Origin: Bacteroidota bacterium
GTDB lineage: Bacteria; Bacteroidota; Bacteroidia; Bacteroidales; F082
NCBI GenBank assembly: GCA_002686705.1
Contig: NYYH01000019.1
Location: 1-16,709 of the forward strand
DNA: 16,709 nucleotides
Direction of reading: 5' to 3'
Shown: piece by piece, positions 6,519 through 14,943 of the stretch
How positions within the stretch are numbered: position 1 is the stretch's first letter
Layout of the letters: every line of letters begins with the position of its first letter
Position numbers and translations under genes: made by a program
Notes under the pieces: model-generated
The model's input: only the letters and a program-made list of their open reading frames with translations
Database searches by the model: none
What the model was told of the DNA's origin: nothing

Positions 6519-7199
6519 CTAAATTTGTCCAAGAGGGCTTGAAGTCAAACACAAGTCATATTTAAGTTTTTTTCTCCACGATACATTACCGCTATTATTG
6601 TAATACTTTACTTCAACTTTATTATATTTATAATCATATTTATTCATGATTTTAAATGATAAATTGCCTTTTTGAGTGAAATACTTTTCTTCCAAGATAT
6701 TTCCAATAAAGTCGGTGGTGAATGTAACACTTGTAAACAGATTTTGGTAAAATCTATCATATTCAACATCTATTGAAAACCGCTCATCATCGTAGGCTTT
6801 TTGTAATATTCTATTATAGATTGCCTCTGTTATTATTCCCTTATCATTGCATTTGTATATAATTGTTAAATAGGGACTATTGTCAGCATTATATTCAGTG
6901 CTACTCGTAGTAACATTATTTTGATTGTAATAATTGACTATATATGAAAACAAAATACCTTCTTTATATATAGAAATCTTTTGTTTATTACCTTCGTCGT
7001 TAAACAAAGTATACTTGTCAGAAATAATGGTTCCTGTACTAGCGTCTTTTGATTTGTTTGATGTCGAATATGTTGTTTCTCGTATTGACTTAACTTTTCC
7101 ATTAAGATGCGCGTTTGCCCTATCAGTTTTTTGGTGTTGGGCAATGGAAAAACTAGTTAGTAATGTGGTTAGAAACATCAATAATAACAACCTCTTCAT
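6519..7199 (-). pseudogene. Secreted YD/RHS-like repeat protein, 3' end replaced by the IS
   Basis: The 226-residue product starts at ATG 7199 with a clear signal peptide (MKRLLLLMFLTTLLTSFSIA, then Q), so it is exported to the periplasm or cell surface. The rest is a series of loosely repeated beta-hairpin-like units of the form Y-x-x-D/N-x-x-G-N-x-x-x-x-x-x-Y, for example YTLFNDEGNKQKISIYKEG and NKYDYKYNKVEVKYYNNSGN, as in YD-repeat or MORN-like hypothetical proteins of Bacteroidota. No function can be assigned. The native frame ends at about residue 222; the last four residues (LGQI) and the stop lie in the IS right end, so the original C-terminus is lost, although how much is missing is unknown. 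It begins 34 bp after the lptD stop and is probably transcribed with lptD. Confidence 0.6.
6522..6532 (-). repeat. Right terminal inverted repeat of the IS
   Basis: AATTTGTCCAA is the inverted partner of 5001-5011 (10 of 11). The neighbouring minus-strand gene runs four codons into it and takes its stop codon (6519-6521) from the IS. Confidence 0.75.
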
Positions 7200-7233
7200 T
7201 TTGCTTGTTTTAAAAAAGGATGTTGTAAAATTA

Positions 7234-9924
7234 CTAATAATCTCTGAAATCCTTTTTCTTGTTAAGTTTTAAATCCTGAAGTATAGAGGCTTTCACATTT
7301 ATTGAGAAATTCCAGCTTTGCCTTACTCCAAGGGGTATCCAACTGAAACGCATCTCCCAGCAATGCAAATCACGGTATAAATTAATGGAAGTGTATGATA
7401 GTTTGTTTTGGGTAAAATCCCATCCTGAATTAAATGTGAATTTCCATTTTGGTGTTATGTTTATCTGACCTGCAAATGAAAGAGTTTGCACAATAGTTTC
7501 AGTAGGAACCTTAATATAATTGATGTAATCAAGATTGTTTGTGTATGTAAAATTGTAATTGAAATTTAACGACCACGGTATATTCCAGTTTACATAATCA
7601 TCAGGGTTGCTTTCAATCTCATTCATTTCATCGTCAGTAGCATTTTCTGGTTTTTTCTCCTTATTAAAATCTTTGTCACCAAGTTCGAAACCAAAACTCA
7701 ATCGCCAGGAAGTATTATCTAATCTTAGCAACCTTCGATTTACATCCCATTCGTACTTATTAATCCTACTCCCAGCAGAATCGGCAGCATATGGATCCCA
7801 AACAGAACCATATTGAATATTTAAATTTTTCCACAGTGTGGTTCTTCCCGACATTGTGATCATCGACATATTTAAAGAGTCTCTTGATAGATCGTAATTG
7901 CCTGAAATGCTGAAGCTTTCAATGAGTTTAATTTTCCTTAATCCGGTAATTGTGTCTTTTCTGGAAGGTACTTTTATCTCAAGATTATTTCCAAGAGAAA
8001 TTCCAATCCTACCCGATTTTTGTCCGGGTGGTGATCCATATAGGCTTCCCTCAAAATGAGAATAACTAATCTCTCTTCCATCACCGTCAACATAAGTTCC
8101 ATAATATCCATATTTTGCAGCTCCAAAATCGGGAGTGTACGAAAAACTAACACTAGGTGTAAGCACGTGTCGTATTGCCCTGAGGGGTCCTTTTTTAAAG
8201 GCGACGATCCCAAAAAGTTTTGTTGATAATGAGCTCGATATGCTATAGTTATAAGAATTTCTAAACCCAGGAACAGTATCAATTCTTTCACCCGGATCCA
8301 ATGTGTCGCCAGCAACAATTGTTGTGTCGTTTTCCCAATATTTTCGGATACTCCTGCTGTACATTCTGTCGGTAAAATTTATAGAATTGCTTAGGGTAAA
8401 ATACTTTAACACTTTAATTGGTAAACTAATTGGAATTTTATGACTGGCACCGGCCTGCATATTCTGCTCAAGTGTAACTTTATCGAACAACACCGAGTCG
8501 GTTGTGCTAATTGTATTTCTTAAGTTCATAGTATAAGAAACACTCAAATCTTCATAAAATCGCTTTTTCTTACTTTTTCCCCTCAAGGGATAAAACCTAT
8601 TAACCGTAAAAGTCATTTCTGGTAGGCTAACATTTACAATGTGTGTTTTAGTGTTTTGACTATGACTTGCATTAAGCGTGAGAAAATATTTACTATTCCA
8701 GTTTTTTTGATAAGCAACACTTGATTGAAACTCATTTGATAAAAAAGCCTGTGTTGATACAACATTATATTTTACATAATTACCACTTACTATATTAACG
8801 TCCGCTGAAAAAGTGCTATTTGGACGAGCCTTTGGATCCTGTCGGTGAGACCATCTGATTTTAAAATCTGTACTTTTCGAATAATCAGGCGCACCTTTTG
8901 TTCCAACAATGTTTACTGCATAACCTAGGTTAAAATCACCGCTGAACTTATATCGTTTTTTATACCTGAACCGTGGTTTTATTGCCCAGCCACCTCTTGA
9001 GTATATATCGCCCAATAGGTCTAAGTCCATATAATCGTTAATTGCCCAGTAATATCCACCATTTTCAAGAAAGAATCCTCTGTTCGTATATTCTCCATAA
9101 GTAGGAATTCTTATACCTGATGTCTGTCCTGATTTATTAGGGAAGAAACCAAAAGGAAGACCCAACGGAGTTGGCATTCCTTCTATTTCCATATAAGCTG
9201 GTCCGGTTACTATTTTTGAGTCGGGTATAACACGTGATTTTTTAAATTTAAAGCCAAAATGCGGATCCTCTTCCAGGTTACATGTTGTATATTCTCCATG
9301 AAGAATATTAATAGTATTGTCATCAAGTTTTTTTACAGTAGTTCCATGCAAGAATCCATTTCCGTCTTCAGTTAACACATTTGATATGAATCCTTTTTTT
9401 GAGTCAAAGTTATACGTCATCGTATTCGACTTAAATGTTTGGTCGCCCTGTGTAAATTCGGGCAATCCCCTTAACTTTCCTGTTGAGTCTTTTATGCCTG
9501 AAGCAAAAACGGTATTTGTATTTAGGTCAACTTCTATATAGTTGGCTTTGAGAGTAATGTCTTCATAATTAATCACAGCTTCTCCAAACAAAAATATTTT
9601 TCTATTAGCAATATCCTGAACAATAGAATCTATGGCATACCTTTCAACTTTCGAATCAAATTTTGTACGACCGATAGCCTCATCAATTACAGTATCTCCT
9701 GATATACTTGTTGTAATTATAGTATCCACTATTATAGTATCGGAATACAGTACTGTGTCAGCAGATATTATTGCTAGTGAATCAAGTTTGGTTTGAATTA
9801 ATGTATCAGGAGTTTTTTCAAAAACAGATTGAATTGTTCCGGCATTTAACCCAATTGGAATAAGGCAAATAAATAACAACCAAAGTCTGGCTAATAATTT
9901 AATGATAGAATTATTTGTCAACAA
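7234..9924 (-). CDS. lptD: LPS-assembly outer-membrane protein LptD (OstA/Imp)
   Basis: LptD forms the outer-membrane barrel that, with LptE, inserts lipopolysaccharide into the outer leaflet. The 896-residue product has the length usual for the Bacteroidota form. It has a signal peptide (about 1-28, cleavage near LNA-GT), then a Thr/Asp/Ile-rich linker (about 38-95), then an OstA/LptA-like jellyroll domain (about 96-215) with NYEDITLKANYIEVDLNTNT. Next come PHFGFKFKKSRVIP, PTPLGLPFGFFPNKSGQTSG and the RGFFLENGGYYWAINDYMDL block typical of the family, and a long beta-barrel rich in alternating aromatic strands to the C-terminus. The start is TTG at 9924 or the TTG right after it: no ATG lies between the upstream stop (9949-9951) and the signal peptide. 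It shares strand with lptC but is separated from that operon by a 425-bp gap. Confidence 0.93.
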   Translation of the reverse strand: MLTNNSIIKLLARLWLLFICLIPIGLNAGTIQSVFEKTPDTLIQTKLDSLAIISADTVLYSDTIIVDTIITTSISGDTVIDEAIGRTKFDSKVERYAIDSIVQDIANRKIFLFGEAVINYEDITLKANYIEVDLNTNTVFASGIKDSTGKLRGLPEFTQGDQTFKSNTMTYNFDSKKGFISNVLTEDGNGFLHGTTVKKLDDNTINILHGEYTTCNLEEDPHFGFKFKKSRVIPDSKIVTGPAYMEIEGMPTPLGLPFGFFPNKSGQTSGIRIPTYGEYTNRGFFLENGGYYWAINDYMDLDLLGDIYSRGGWAIKPRFRYKKRYKFSGDFNLGYAVNIVGTKGAPDYSKSTDFKIRWSHRQDPKARPNSTFSADVNIVSGNYVKYNVVSTQAFLSNEFQSSVAYQKNWNSKYFLTLNASHSQNTKTHIVNVSLPEMTFTVNRFYPLRGKSKKKRFYEDLSVSYTMNLRNTISTTDSVLFDKVTLEQNMQAGASHKIPISLPIKVLKYFTLSNSINFTDRMYSRSIRKYWENDTTIVAGDTLDPGERIDTVPGFRNSYNYSISSSLSTKLFGIVAFKKGPLRAIRHVLTPSVSFSYTPDFGAAKYGYYGTYVDGDGREISYSHFEGSLYGSPPGQKSGRIGISLGNNLEIKVPSRKDTITGLRKIKLIESFSISGNYDLSRDSLNMSMITMSGRTTLWKNLNIQYGSVWDPYAADSAGSRINKYEWDVNRRLLRLDNTSWRLSFGFELGDKDFNKEKKPENATDDEMNEIESNPDDYVNWNIPWSLNFNYNFTYTNNLDYINYIKVPTETIVQTLSFAGQINITPKWKFTFNSGWDFTQNKLSYTSINLYRDLHCWEMRFSWIPLGVRQSWNFSINVKASILQDLKLNKKKDFRDY

Positions 9925-10349
9925 AATTGTTTTATTTACAATAAATATTTAATGCCTTGAGTTCGAGATACCAAATCGTAGATAGTTATAGATCCTTATT
10001 AGTTCATTTAATAGTGATAGTATTTAATCGCAATTGCCAAAATTAACTGTATTTTCTTATAATCTATCTTGTCCAAATCAGTTAGTCTGTTTGCAATTTA
10101 ACAACTTTAACACTCCTTTTTAAAGGGATTTTATGTGCTGATATATAATAAAAATATATGCAAATATAATTCCAAAAATTAGAAGCTTTACAGCTATGTA
10201 ATAATTTGATTATTAAAAGGTTTAACGTATTTGATTTCAACATATTGCAGTAATTACAAAACTCTGATACATATCAAATAGCAAACATCGAGATTTGCAT
10301 GAAATTTATTGTTATTGAGAAGAAGTAACAAGATGGAGAATGAAAGAAA
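9925..10349. other. 425-bp non-coding gap between the CBS-transporter gene and lptD
   Basis: No open frame of note was seen on either strand. It should hold the lptD promoter and leader. On the minus strand an exact -7 consensus TATATTTG lies near 10160-10170 without a good -33 box. A direct repeat TTTAAC-AAC-TTTAAC (10097-10111) and the short inverted repeat CCTTT/AAAGG (about 10115-10126) lie just downstream of it and could be operator or leader elements. A peptidyl-prolyl isomerase gene often follows the CBS-transporter gene in related genomes; no remnant of one was recognised. Confidence 0.5.
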
Positions 10350-11618
10350 CTACTCTTCTACTTCCATTTTTACTTCATTAAGGCGATTGCCACTGGATTT
10401 CAGTATTGTAAATGTATATTGACTAATGATTATTTTTTGATTAATAGCTGGAATACTTTTATGATTGTATAGTATAAAACCGGCGAGTGTTTCATAATCA
10501 TCAAGTACAGGAATATTAAATTTATATTTCTCGTTTAGGTAGTCAATTTCGAGACGGGTTGAAAAAAGAAAAGACTTTTCAGATATTTGCTTTTCCACAT
10601 CATCACCCTTATCATGCTCATCTTCAATTTCACCAAATATTTCTTCAATTACATCCTCCATTGTAACTATACCGGCAGTACCTCCAAATTCATCTAATAC
10701 AACGGCAATACTTTTATGATTTTCGATAAAGTTCTTTAATAGATCTTTAGCTGTGGTTGTTTCTGGGTATGGATCAATTTTCCTAATAATATCTTTGATT
10801 GAAGTTGGGTGGTTAAATAAGTCAAACACATGAATATATCCTACTATATGATCAATTGATTCTTGGTAAATGAAAATTTTTGAATGACCCGTTTCAACCA
10901 GTAATTTCCTAAATTCATCAATTTCTTTATTAATCTCCAGAGCTTTGATTTCGGTACGTGGAACCATGCAATCACGCAATTTAACATGCTTAAACTCAAT
11001 TGCATTTTGAATCATCTGAATTTCCTGGTTAATCTCTTCAGTAGTTTCGGTATCGGAGATGGAACCCTTTACATATTCTTGAAGATCAATTGCGCTAAAC
11101 GAATATGAATTGCTAGCCAGTTTTACCCGAAAGATACTTTTAAGTATAATTTCTGAAATGCCCAAATAAATCATTATCAACGGGTAAAAGACATAATAAA
11201 ATATCCATACAGGAAGGGCAAACAATTTAAGTATTGAATTCGGATTTATTCTGAATAGCACTTTGGGAATAAACTCAGCAACGATTAATATCAGTAGAGT
11301 TGAGACAATTGTTTGAATTAGTAGTATTAAATATTCAGATGATAAAGAGCTTGGCAGAAGGCTAGTAATTACCGGTTCCATTAATTTTACTGTGGCAATT
11401 CCATATATAACAAGCACTATATTGTTTCCCAGAAGTAAAGCTCCTATAAATCGAGAAGGGTTATTATAAAACGCGGAAAGGATACGTGCAGGAATAACTT
11501 TTCGTTTTAAATCCAGCTCTTGCATAAGCCTGTTTGAGCTTACAAATGCAATTTCCATCCCTGAGAAGAAACCGGAAAGAAGAAGCGAAATTATTATAAT
11601 CAGCCCGTTAGTATTCAT
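10350..11618 (-). CDS. CNNM/CBS/CorC-HlyC membrane protein (hemolysin-family, GldE-like)
   Basis: This 422-residue integral inner-membrane protein has three domains. The first is a DUF21/CNNM transmembrane domain (about 1-185, with SGFFSGMEIAFVSSNRL and LIVAEFIPKVLFR). A CBS pair follows (about 205-325, with RDCMVPRTEIKAL and the hallmark DEFGGTAGIVTMEDVIEE). The C-terminal CorC_HlyC domain covers about 345-420. Relatives are linked to Mg/Co ion transport or, as GldE, to gliding motility in Flavobacterium; the old name hemolysin is not a good guide to function. I chose ATG 11618 because the longer frame (TTG at 11636) adds only MILYFT before a normal hydrophobic start. The gene lies 35 bp after lptC in the same operon. 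Confidence 0.9.
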   Translation of the reverse strand: MNTNGLIIIISLLLSGFFSGMEIAFVSSNRLMQELDLKRKVIPARILSAFYNNPSRFIGALLLGNNIVLVIYGIATVKLMEPVITSLLPSSLSSEYLILLIQTIVSTLLILIVAEFIPKVLFRINPNSILKLFALPVWIFYYVFYPLIMIYLGISEIILKSIFRVKLASNSYSFSAIDLQEYVKGSISDTETTEEINQEIQMIQNAIEFKHVKLRDCMVPRTEIKALEINKEIDEFRKLLVETGHSKIFIYQESIDHIVGYIHVFDLFNHPTSIKDIIRKIDPYPETTTAKDLLKNFIENHKSIAVVLDEFGGTAGIVTMEDVIEEIFGEIEDEHDKGDDVEKQISEKSFLFSTRLEIDYLNEKYKFNIPVLDDYETLAGFILYNHKSIPAINQKIIISQYTFTILKSSGNRLNEVKMEVEE

Positions 11619-11653
11619 GGTAAAGTAAAGAATCAAAAATAGTAATAAAATGT

Positions 11654-12223
11654 TTATTCCGAACGGGTTACTGTATCGTCTTCAATATCGAATTCACCTT
11701 TAACATTATATATCTCATGCTCACTAAAGGCTTCATTAGCCCACATACTATCTCCAAAAATTGTTTTGTCGGGCATAATTAATTTTACAAATGTATTTGA
11801 TTTAATTATTTTCATTCTCTGGTCCCAGATTAGATTTTCGGTGTAAAGTTGTTCATCGGTCTCAAAATTTTTTATCACCACATCATTACGCGCATTCATG
11901 TATTTCCGTTTTGAATAAGCAATACCATAATTGGCTTTAATGTTTGATGTTTCTTTTCCGGTGTTATCGAAAAAAGTAATTTCAAAACCTTCTGGGAATT
12001 CGTCATAAGGATCTTTTCCGCCGAACCGTTTCATTAAAGAGCTCACCAATTTAACTTGTACATATCCTGAGTCAGACCTTTCATACACTATATCATAAGT
12101 TGATACGGCTGCAAGTGTATCCTCCTTAGTTATCTCAACTATTTTTGAAATGGAATTCTCACAAGAAAAAAGCACCATTACTGCTATTGCCATAATGATG
12201 CCTTTTTTCAAATAGGAAAACAT
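11654..12223 (-). CDS. lptC: LPS export periplasmic lipoprotein LptC
   Basis: LptC is the bitopic or lipid-anchored bridge component that takes LPS from the LptBFG transporter and passes it to LptA. The 189-residue protein starts with a hydrophobic leader and a lipobox (VMVLFSC, Cys21), so here the anchor is likely a lipid, as is usual in Bacteroidota. The rest is a single OstA/LptC beta-jellyroll: YVQVKLVSSLMKRFGG, EGFEITFFDNTGKETSNIKANYGI, ARNDVVIKNFETDEQLYTE, and GDSMWANEAFSEHEIYNVKG. These match the family's progression from v-x-F-y-d to the final T-D-x-x-x-x. It lies between the TPR gene (17-bp gap) and the CNNM/CBS gene (35-bp gap), a conserved order. It works with LptD encoded further on. 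Confidence 0.85.
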   Translation of the reverse strand: MFSYLKKGIIMAIAVMVLFSCENSISKIVEITKEDTLAAVSTYDIVYERSDSGYVQVKLVSSLMKRFGGKDPYDEFPEGFEITFFDNTGKETSNIKANYGIAYSKRKYMNARNDVVIKNFETDEQLYTENLIWDQRMKIIKSNTFVKLIMPDKTIFGDSMWANEAFSEHEIYNVKGEFDIEDDTVTRSE

Positions 12224-12240
12224 AATATTTCTTTTTGTAA

Positions 12241-13641
12241 CTATTTTGCAGCTCTTACCTTTGTAACTTCGTTAATCCAACATTCAACTTTATAGCTGTC
12301 GCCCTCATTAAGATTATGGAAAAATAATAATTCAGTTGGAGGAAAATATTTTTGATATCTGCTAATTCTTTGTGCCATTGATCCTGCTAAGACAGACTCA
12401 ACATTACGTGCTTTTTTATACTTGTCAACAGCTGCCCAATAAGCCACTTTTTTTGTGAGCTCATCGTCTCCGCATTTGTTGGCACTTGCTGCATAGAGAT
12501 CACCGATAATTATGTAAGGTTTACCAGCCGAAGGATTTAATTTTGCTGCCTTAAGTGCAATAGTCCTGGCTTTTACATTTTGATTAAGCTTACTGAAATC
12601 CTCTGCTAAGAATATCAATGCTTTATAGGCCCTTGCTTCATTTTCCATTTTAATTGCTTCCTCAAGATAAGGAACAGCTTCATTATATTGCTGATCCATC
12701 AACATCATTTTACCAATTAAATATGCCGACTCAGGTGAAGGTGCGAGTTCGTGCAGGCTAACTGTGGCATTAAAATATAGCTTTGAATCAATGCAATCCT
12801 TTTTATCAAGTAACTTAGTAATTTTCTTTAATAACTCAATGTCTTCAGGATTAGCATCATATTTTTTCTGATATATTCTAACTAAGTCGGTGCAGTTTGC
12901 AAATGGTTCAAAAGTATTTTCAATATTTCCTTTAATGTTGAGCCACTCTTCAGATTCTTTTGATTTCCCTGCTATTTCATATTTGGTTAAATTGTCATCA
13001 ACGTAATCACTTATCATGTCGTAAGCATCAACAACCATTGTTGTATCTGTATCACCTTTTTGTGCCATTTTTGTAATCGATCGGAAATAATATATATAAA
13101 CAGGGCCTTTTGCATTTTCTGCATCAAGTTCAATAGCATCGTCAAGTATCTCATAAGTTTCCAGGTAGTTTTTGGCAGGATCTAGTTTATAATAGTCAAC
13201 GCCCTTTCTTCCAAGAATTTTGCCAACCTGTGGTTTTTTAGTTTTATAGTGTACCGGGAAATACTTGATTCTTTGATCGTAAATCAACATTAATGTATCA
13301 ATCAAGCCTTGCTTTAGGCTTGCTTCTTTTTCCTTTTTAATTTTGTAGCCAAACATTCTAACACCATCTACATAAATATTTTCTGTTGCTTTTGGACAGT
13401 TACTATAAACCCATCTCCATGATTTGAGCGCATCATTCAAGGAGCCTGTGTTTTTGTATTTGCTCTGTTTCCATTGCTTATAAAACTCCCTGTATAATGA
13501 AAGGTTCATAACACATGCGGCACTATCTGCTCCATATCTCGGACCATTGTCAGGATGAAGATTCAATTTGCAAGCAGCCGTACCAGATGACATTAGGCCG
13601 GTTAGTATGAAAAGTGCTATTATCGTAGCTTTTAAGTTCAT
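12241..13641 (-). CDS. Exported tetratricopeptide-repeat protein
   Basis: The 466-residue protein begins with a signal peptide (MNLKATIIALFILTGLMSSG then TAAC), which could be cleaved by signal peptidase I before Ala or Cys or, less convincingly, processed as a lipoprotein at Cys24. The body is alpha-helical with TPR-like units, clearest at about 300-400: YLIGKMMLMDQQYNEAVPYL and KARTIALKAAKLNPSAGKPY, followed by IIIGDLYA. Conserved cysteines (Cys24, Cys43 and later ones) could form disulfides in the periplasm. TPR proteins act as scaffolds; the consistent placement between an outer-membrane protein and lptC suggests an envelope role, but no specific partner can be read from the sequence. It starts at ATG 13641 and ends 17 bp before lptC. 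Confidence 0.82.
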   Translation of the reverse strand: MNLKATIIALFILTGLMSSGTAACKLNLHPDNGPRYGADSAACVMNLSLYREFYKQWKQSKYKNTGSLNDALKSWRWVYSNCPKATENIYVDGVRMFGYKIKKEKEASLKQGLIDTLMLIYDQRIKYFPVHYKTKKPQVGKILGRKGVDYYKLDPAKNYLETYEILDDAIELDAENAKGPVYIYYFRSITKMAQKGDTDTTMVVDAYDMISDYVDDNLTKYEIAGKSKESEEWLNIKGNIENTFEPFANCTDLVRIYQKKYDANPEDIELLKKITKLLDKKDCIDSKLYFNATVSLHELAPSPESAYLIGKMMLMDQQYNEAVPYLEEAIKMENEARAYKALIFLAEDFSKLNQNVKARTIALKAAKLNPSAGKPYIIIGDLYAASANKCGDDELTKKVAYWAAVDKYKKARNVESVLAGSMAQRISRYQKYFPPTELLFFHNLNEGDSYKVECWINEVTKVRAAK

Positions 13642-13662
13642 AATGTTGCGAATTATTAATTA

Positions 13663-14943
13663 TTATTTGTATTTACGCTTTTGGAACCAATGTTCCTTTA
13701 TTGAGACGCCCAGAAAAAAGTTAATAAAATTTTCCTGAACCAGTTTATTATCCGTAGTTCCTCTTCTTCCAAATTCAAAGCCTAAATCAATTTCTGTTTT
13801 CGACTTCTTCATAGGGAATCCAAATCCAAAACTTATGCCAAACTCATTTATATGAGTTCCATCGAAGTTGAGATATGACTGATTATACCTTAGCCCTGCT
13901 CTGTAAGTCATCCGTTTAAATAATGATGAAATATTTGAATGTACAGGAGTAAATTCACCTCCAACAGTAAGACGAAATGAGTTTGAAAGTGTATCGGAAA
14001 CATTAAATGCACCAAATTCAGTCCAGTTTTGCCACTCAAAATCAGCACCAACTAGCCATATGCCTTCTTTTACAACTGCAAATCCAATACCAAGTCTTTG
14101 AGGAAGTATTATTGTTCCTTTCTCATCAGATAGATATTCAATTGTGTCTTTAACAATCTCTACTTCACCATTAAAACCACCTGAAAGAGTTTTTGAAAGG
14201 TAATTACGTTTTGCTTTCAAATTAAACTTATTTGCATAAGTGATTCCTATAGTAGCCTGGGTTGTACTGTTTAAGTCAATGTCGTATTGAACACCATAGT
14301 CAAAAATAAAGTCACCACCTCTTACTTTGCTTTCAACCTTTGTTCCAAAGATTAAAATAGAGTCGGGATAATAAACCATACTTGATCTGGAAGATTGACC
14401 GAAAAGATAAGATACATCAATACCTAACCTCAGTTTTTCATTAATATTAAATCCATTGCCAAAAAACACCTGATTTAATCCTCCATCGCCGGTAAACGAA
14501 TGTACTACATTACTAAAATCGGGTACTTCAACAGTTACTTCAACATTATAACCTATTTTGCTATAAGGCATTATTCCAACACCAGCCCTCCACCAACGTG
14601 TAATAGGAAAACCTGCAAAAATATAACTTAACGTAGCATCATAACCATTTTCTGATAATGTTGTAGTTTTTAAAGTGGTAGTGTTACCGGCAACCCCTAT
14701 TTCGAACAAAAACGCTAGTGAATCTAATGAACCATATGAAGCTGGATTTGCAGGATTTAAGGCTGATGAATTATGGATTCCTAACGAAAGGCCTCCCATA
14801 CTCATATTAATTGTATTGAGATTTTCACCGTACAGCTGTCCAAGACCATATCGAGAATATGGTGAATTTATACCTGTCTGAGCGTTAATATTCATGCTCA
14901 ACACAATAGTAATCAACAAGATAAGTATCTTAATCCTTTTCAT
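13663..14943 (-). CDS. Outer-membrane beta-barrel protein (FadL/OmpP1-like)
   Basis: The 426-residue protein has a signal peptide (MKRIKILILLITIVLSMNINA, then Q) and the N-terminal block SPYSRYGLGQL (27-37) found in a large Bacteroidota outer-membrane family, followed by GGLSLGIHNSSALNPANPAS, a FadL/OmpP1-like hatch motif. The remainder alternates hydrophobic and polar residues in beta-strand style with repeated Y/F/W at strand ends and closes with GVSIKEHWFQKRKYK. The C-terminus lacks the terminal aromatic of a classic barrel strand. Substrate is unknown. The ATG at 14943 lies within the 3' end of coaX (14-bp overlap), so it is translated as part of that operon. Confidence 0.82.
   Translation of the reverse strand: MKRIKILILLITIVLSMNINAQTGINSPYSRYGLGQLYGENLNTINMSMGGLSLGIHNSSALNPANPASYGSLDSLAFLFEIGVAGNTTTLKTTTLSENGYDATLSYIFAGFPITRWWRAGVGIMPYSKIGYNVEVTVEVPDFSNVVHSFTGDGGLNQVFFGNGFNINEKLRLGIDVSYLFGQSSRSSMVYYPDSILIFGTKVESKVRGGDFIFDYGVQYDIDLNSTTQATIGITYANKFNLKAKRNYLSKTLSGGFNGEVEIVKDTIEYLSDEKGTIILPQRLGIGFAVVKEGIWLVGADFEWQNWTEFGAFNVSDTLSNSFRLTVGGEFTPVHSNISSLFKRMTYRAGLRYNQSYLNFDGTHINEFGISFGFGFPMKKSKTEIDLGFEFGRRGTTDNKLVQENFINFFLGVSIKEHWFQKRKYK

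Larger units (their letters stand above)
5001..6532 (+). mobile_element. Complete IS3-family insertion sequence, about 1.53 kb
   Basis: The element has two transposase frames (orfA, orfB) in the order and -1 relation expected of the IS3 family, and is bounded by imperfect 11-bp terminal inverted repeats: TTGGACAGATT at 5001-5011 and AATTTGTCCAA at 6522-6532 (10 of 11 match). A second inner copy of a TGGACA/TAGACA motif lies about 24-25 bp inside each end. No 3- or 4-bp target duplication is present: the left flank ends in TAAT and the right flank begins GAGG. Both flanking genes are cut, and they are different genes. The element looks intact and possibly active, since all three DDE residues are present. 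Confidence 0.88.

Noticed and set aside
6934..7272. Plus-strand open frame of about 112 codons opposite the secreted YD-like gene
   Set aside because: It is antisense to a gene with a clear signal peptide and repeat pattern, and has no recognisable domain.
7974..8318. Minus-strand open frame of 114 codons inside lptD
   Set aside because: It is an alternative frame within the well-supported LptD barrel coding region.
10065..10084. TTGTCCAAAT string resembling an IS end
   Set aside because: It shares only about 9 bases with the IS terminal repeat (ATTTGGACA on the minus strand); no second end, transposase or target duplication is near. Probably chance.
11619..11636. TTG start for the CNNM/CBS protein, six codons upstream
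   Set aside because: The ATG at 11618 gives a normal family N-terminus; the extra MILYFT residues have no support.
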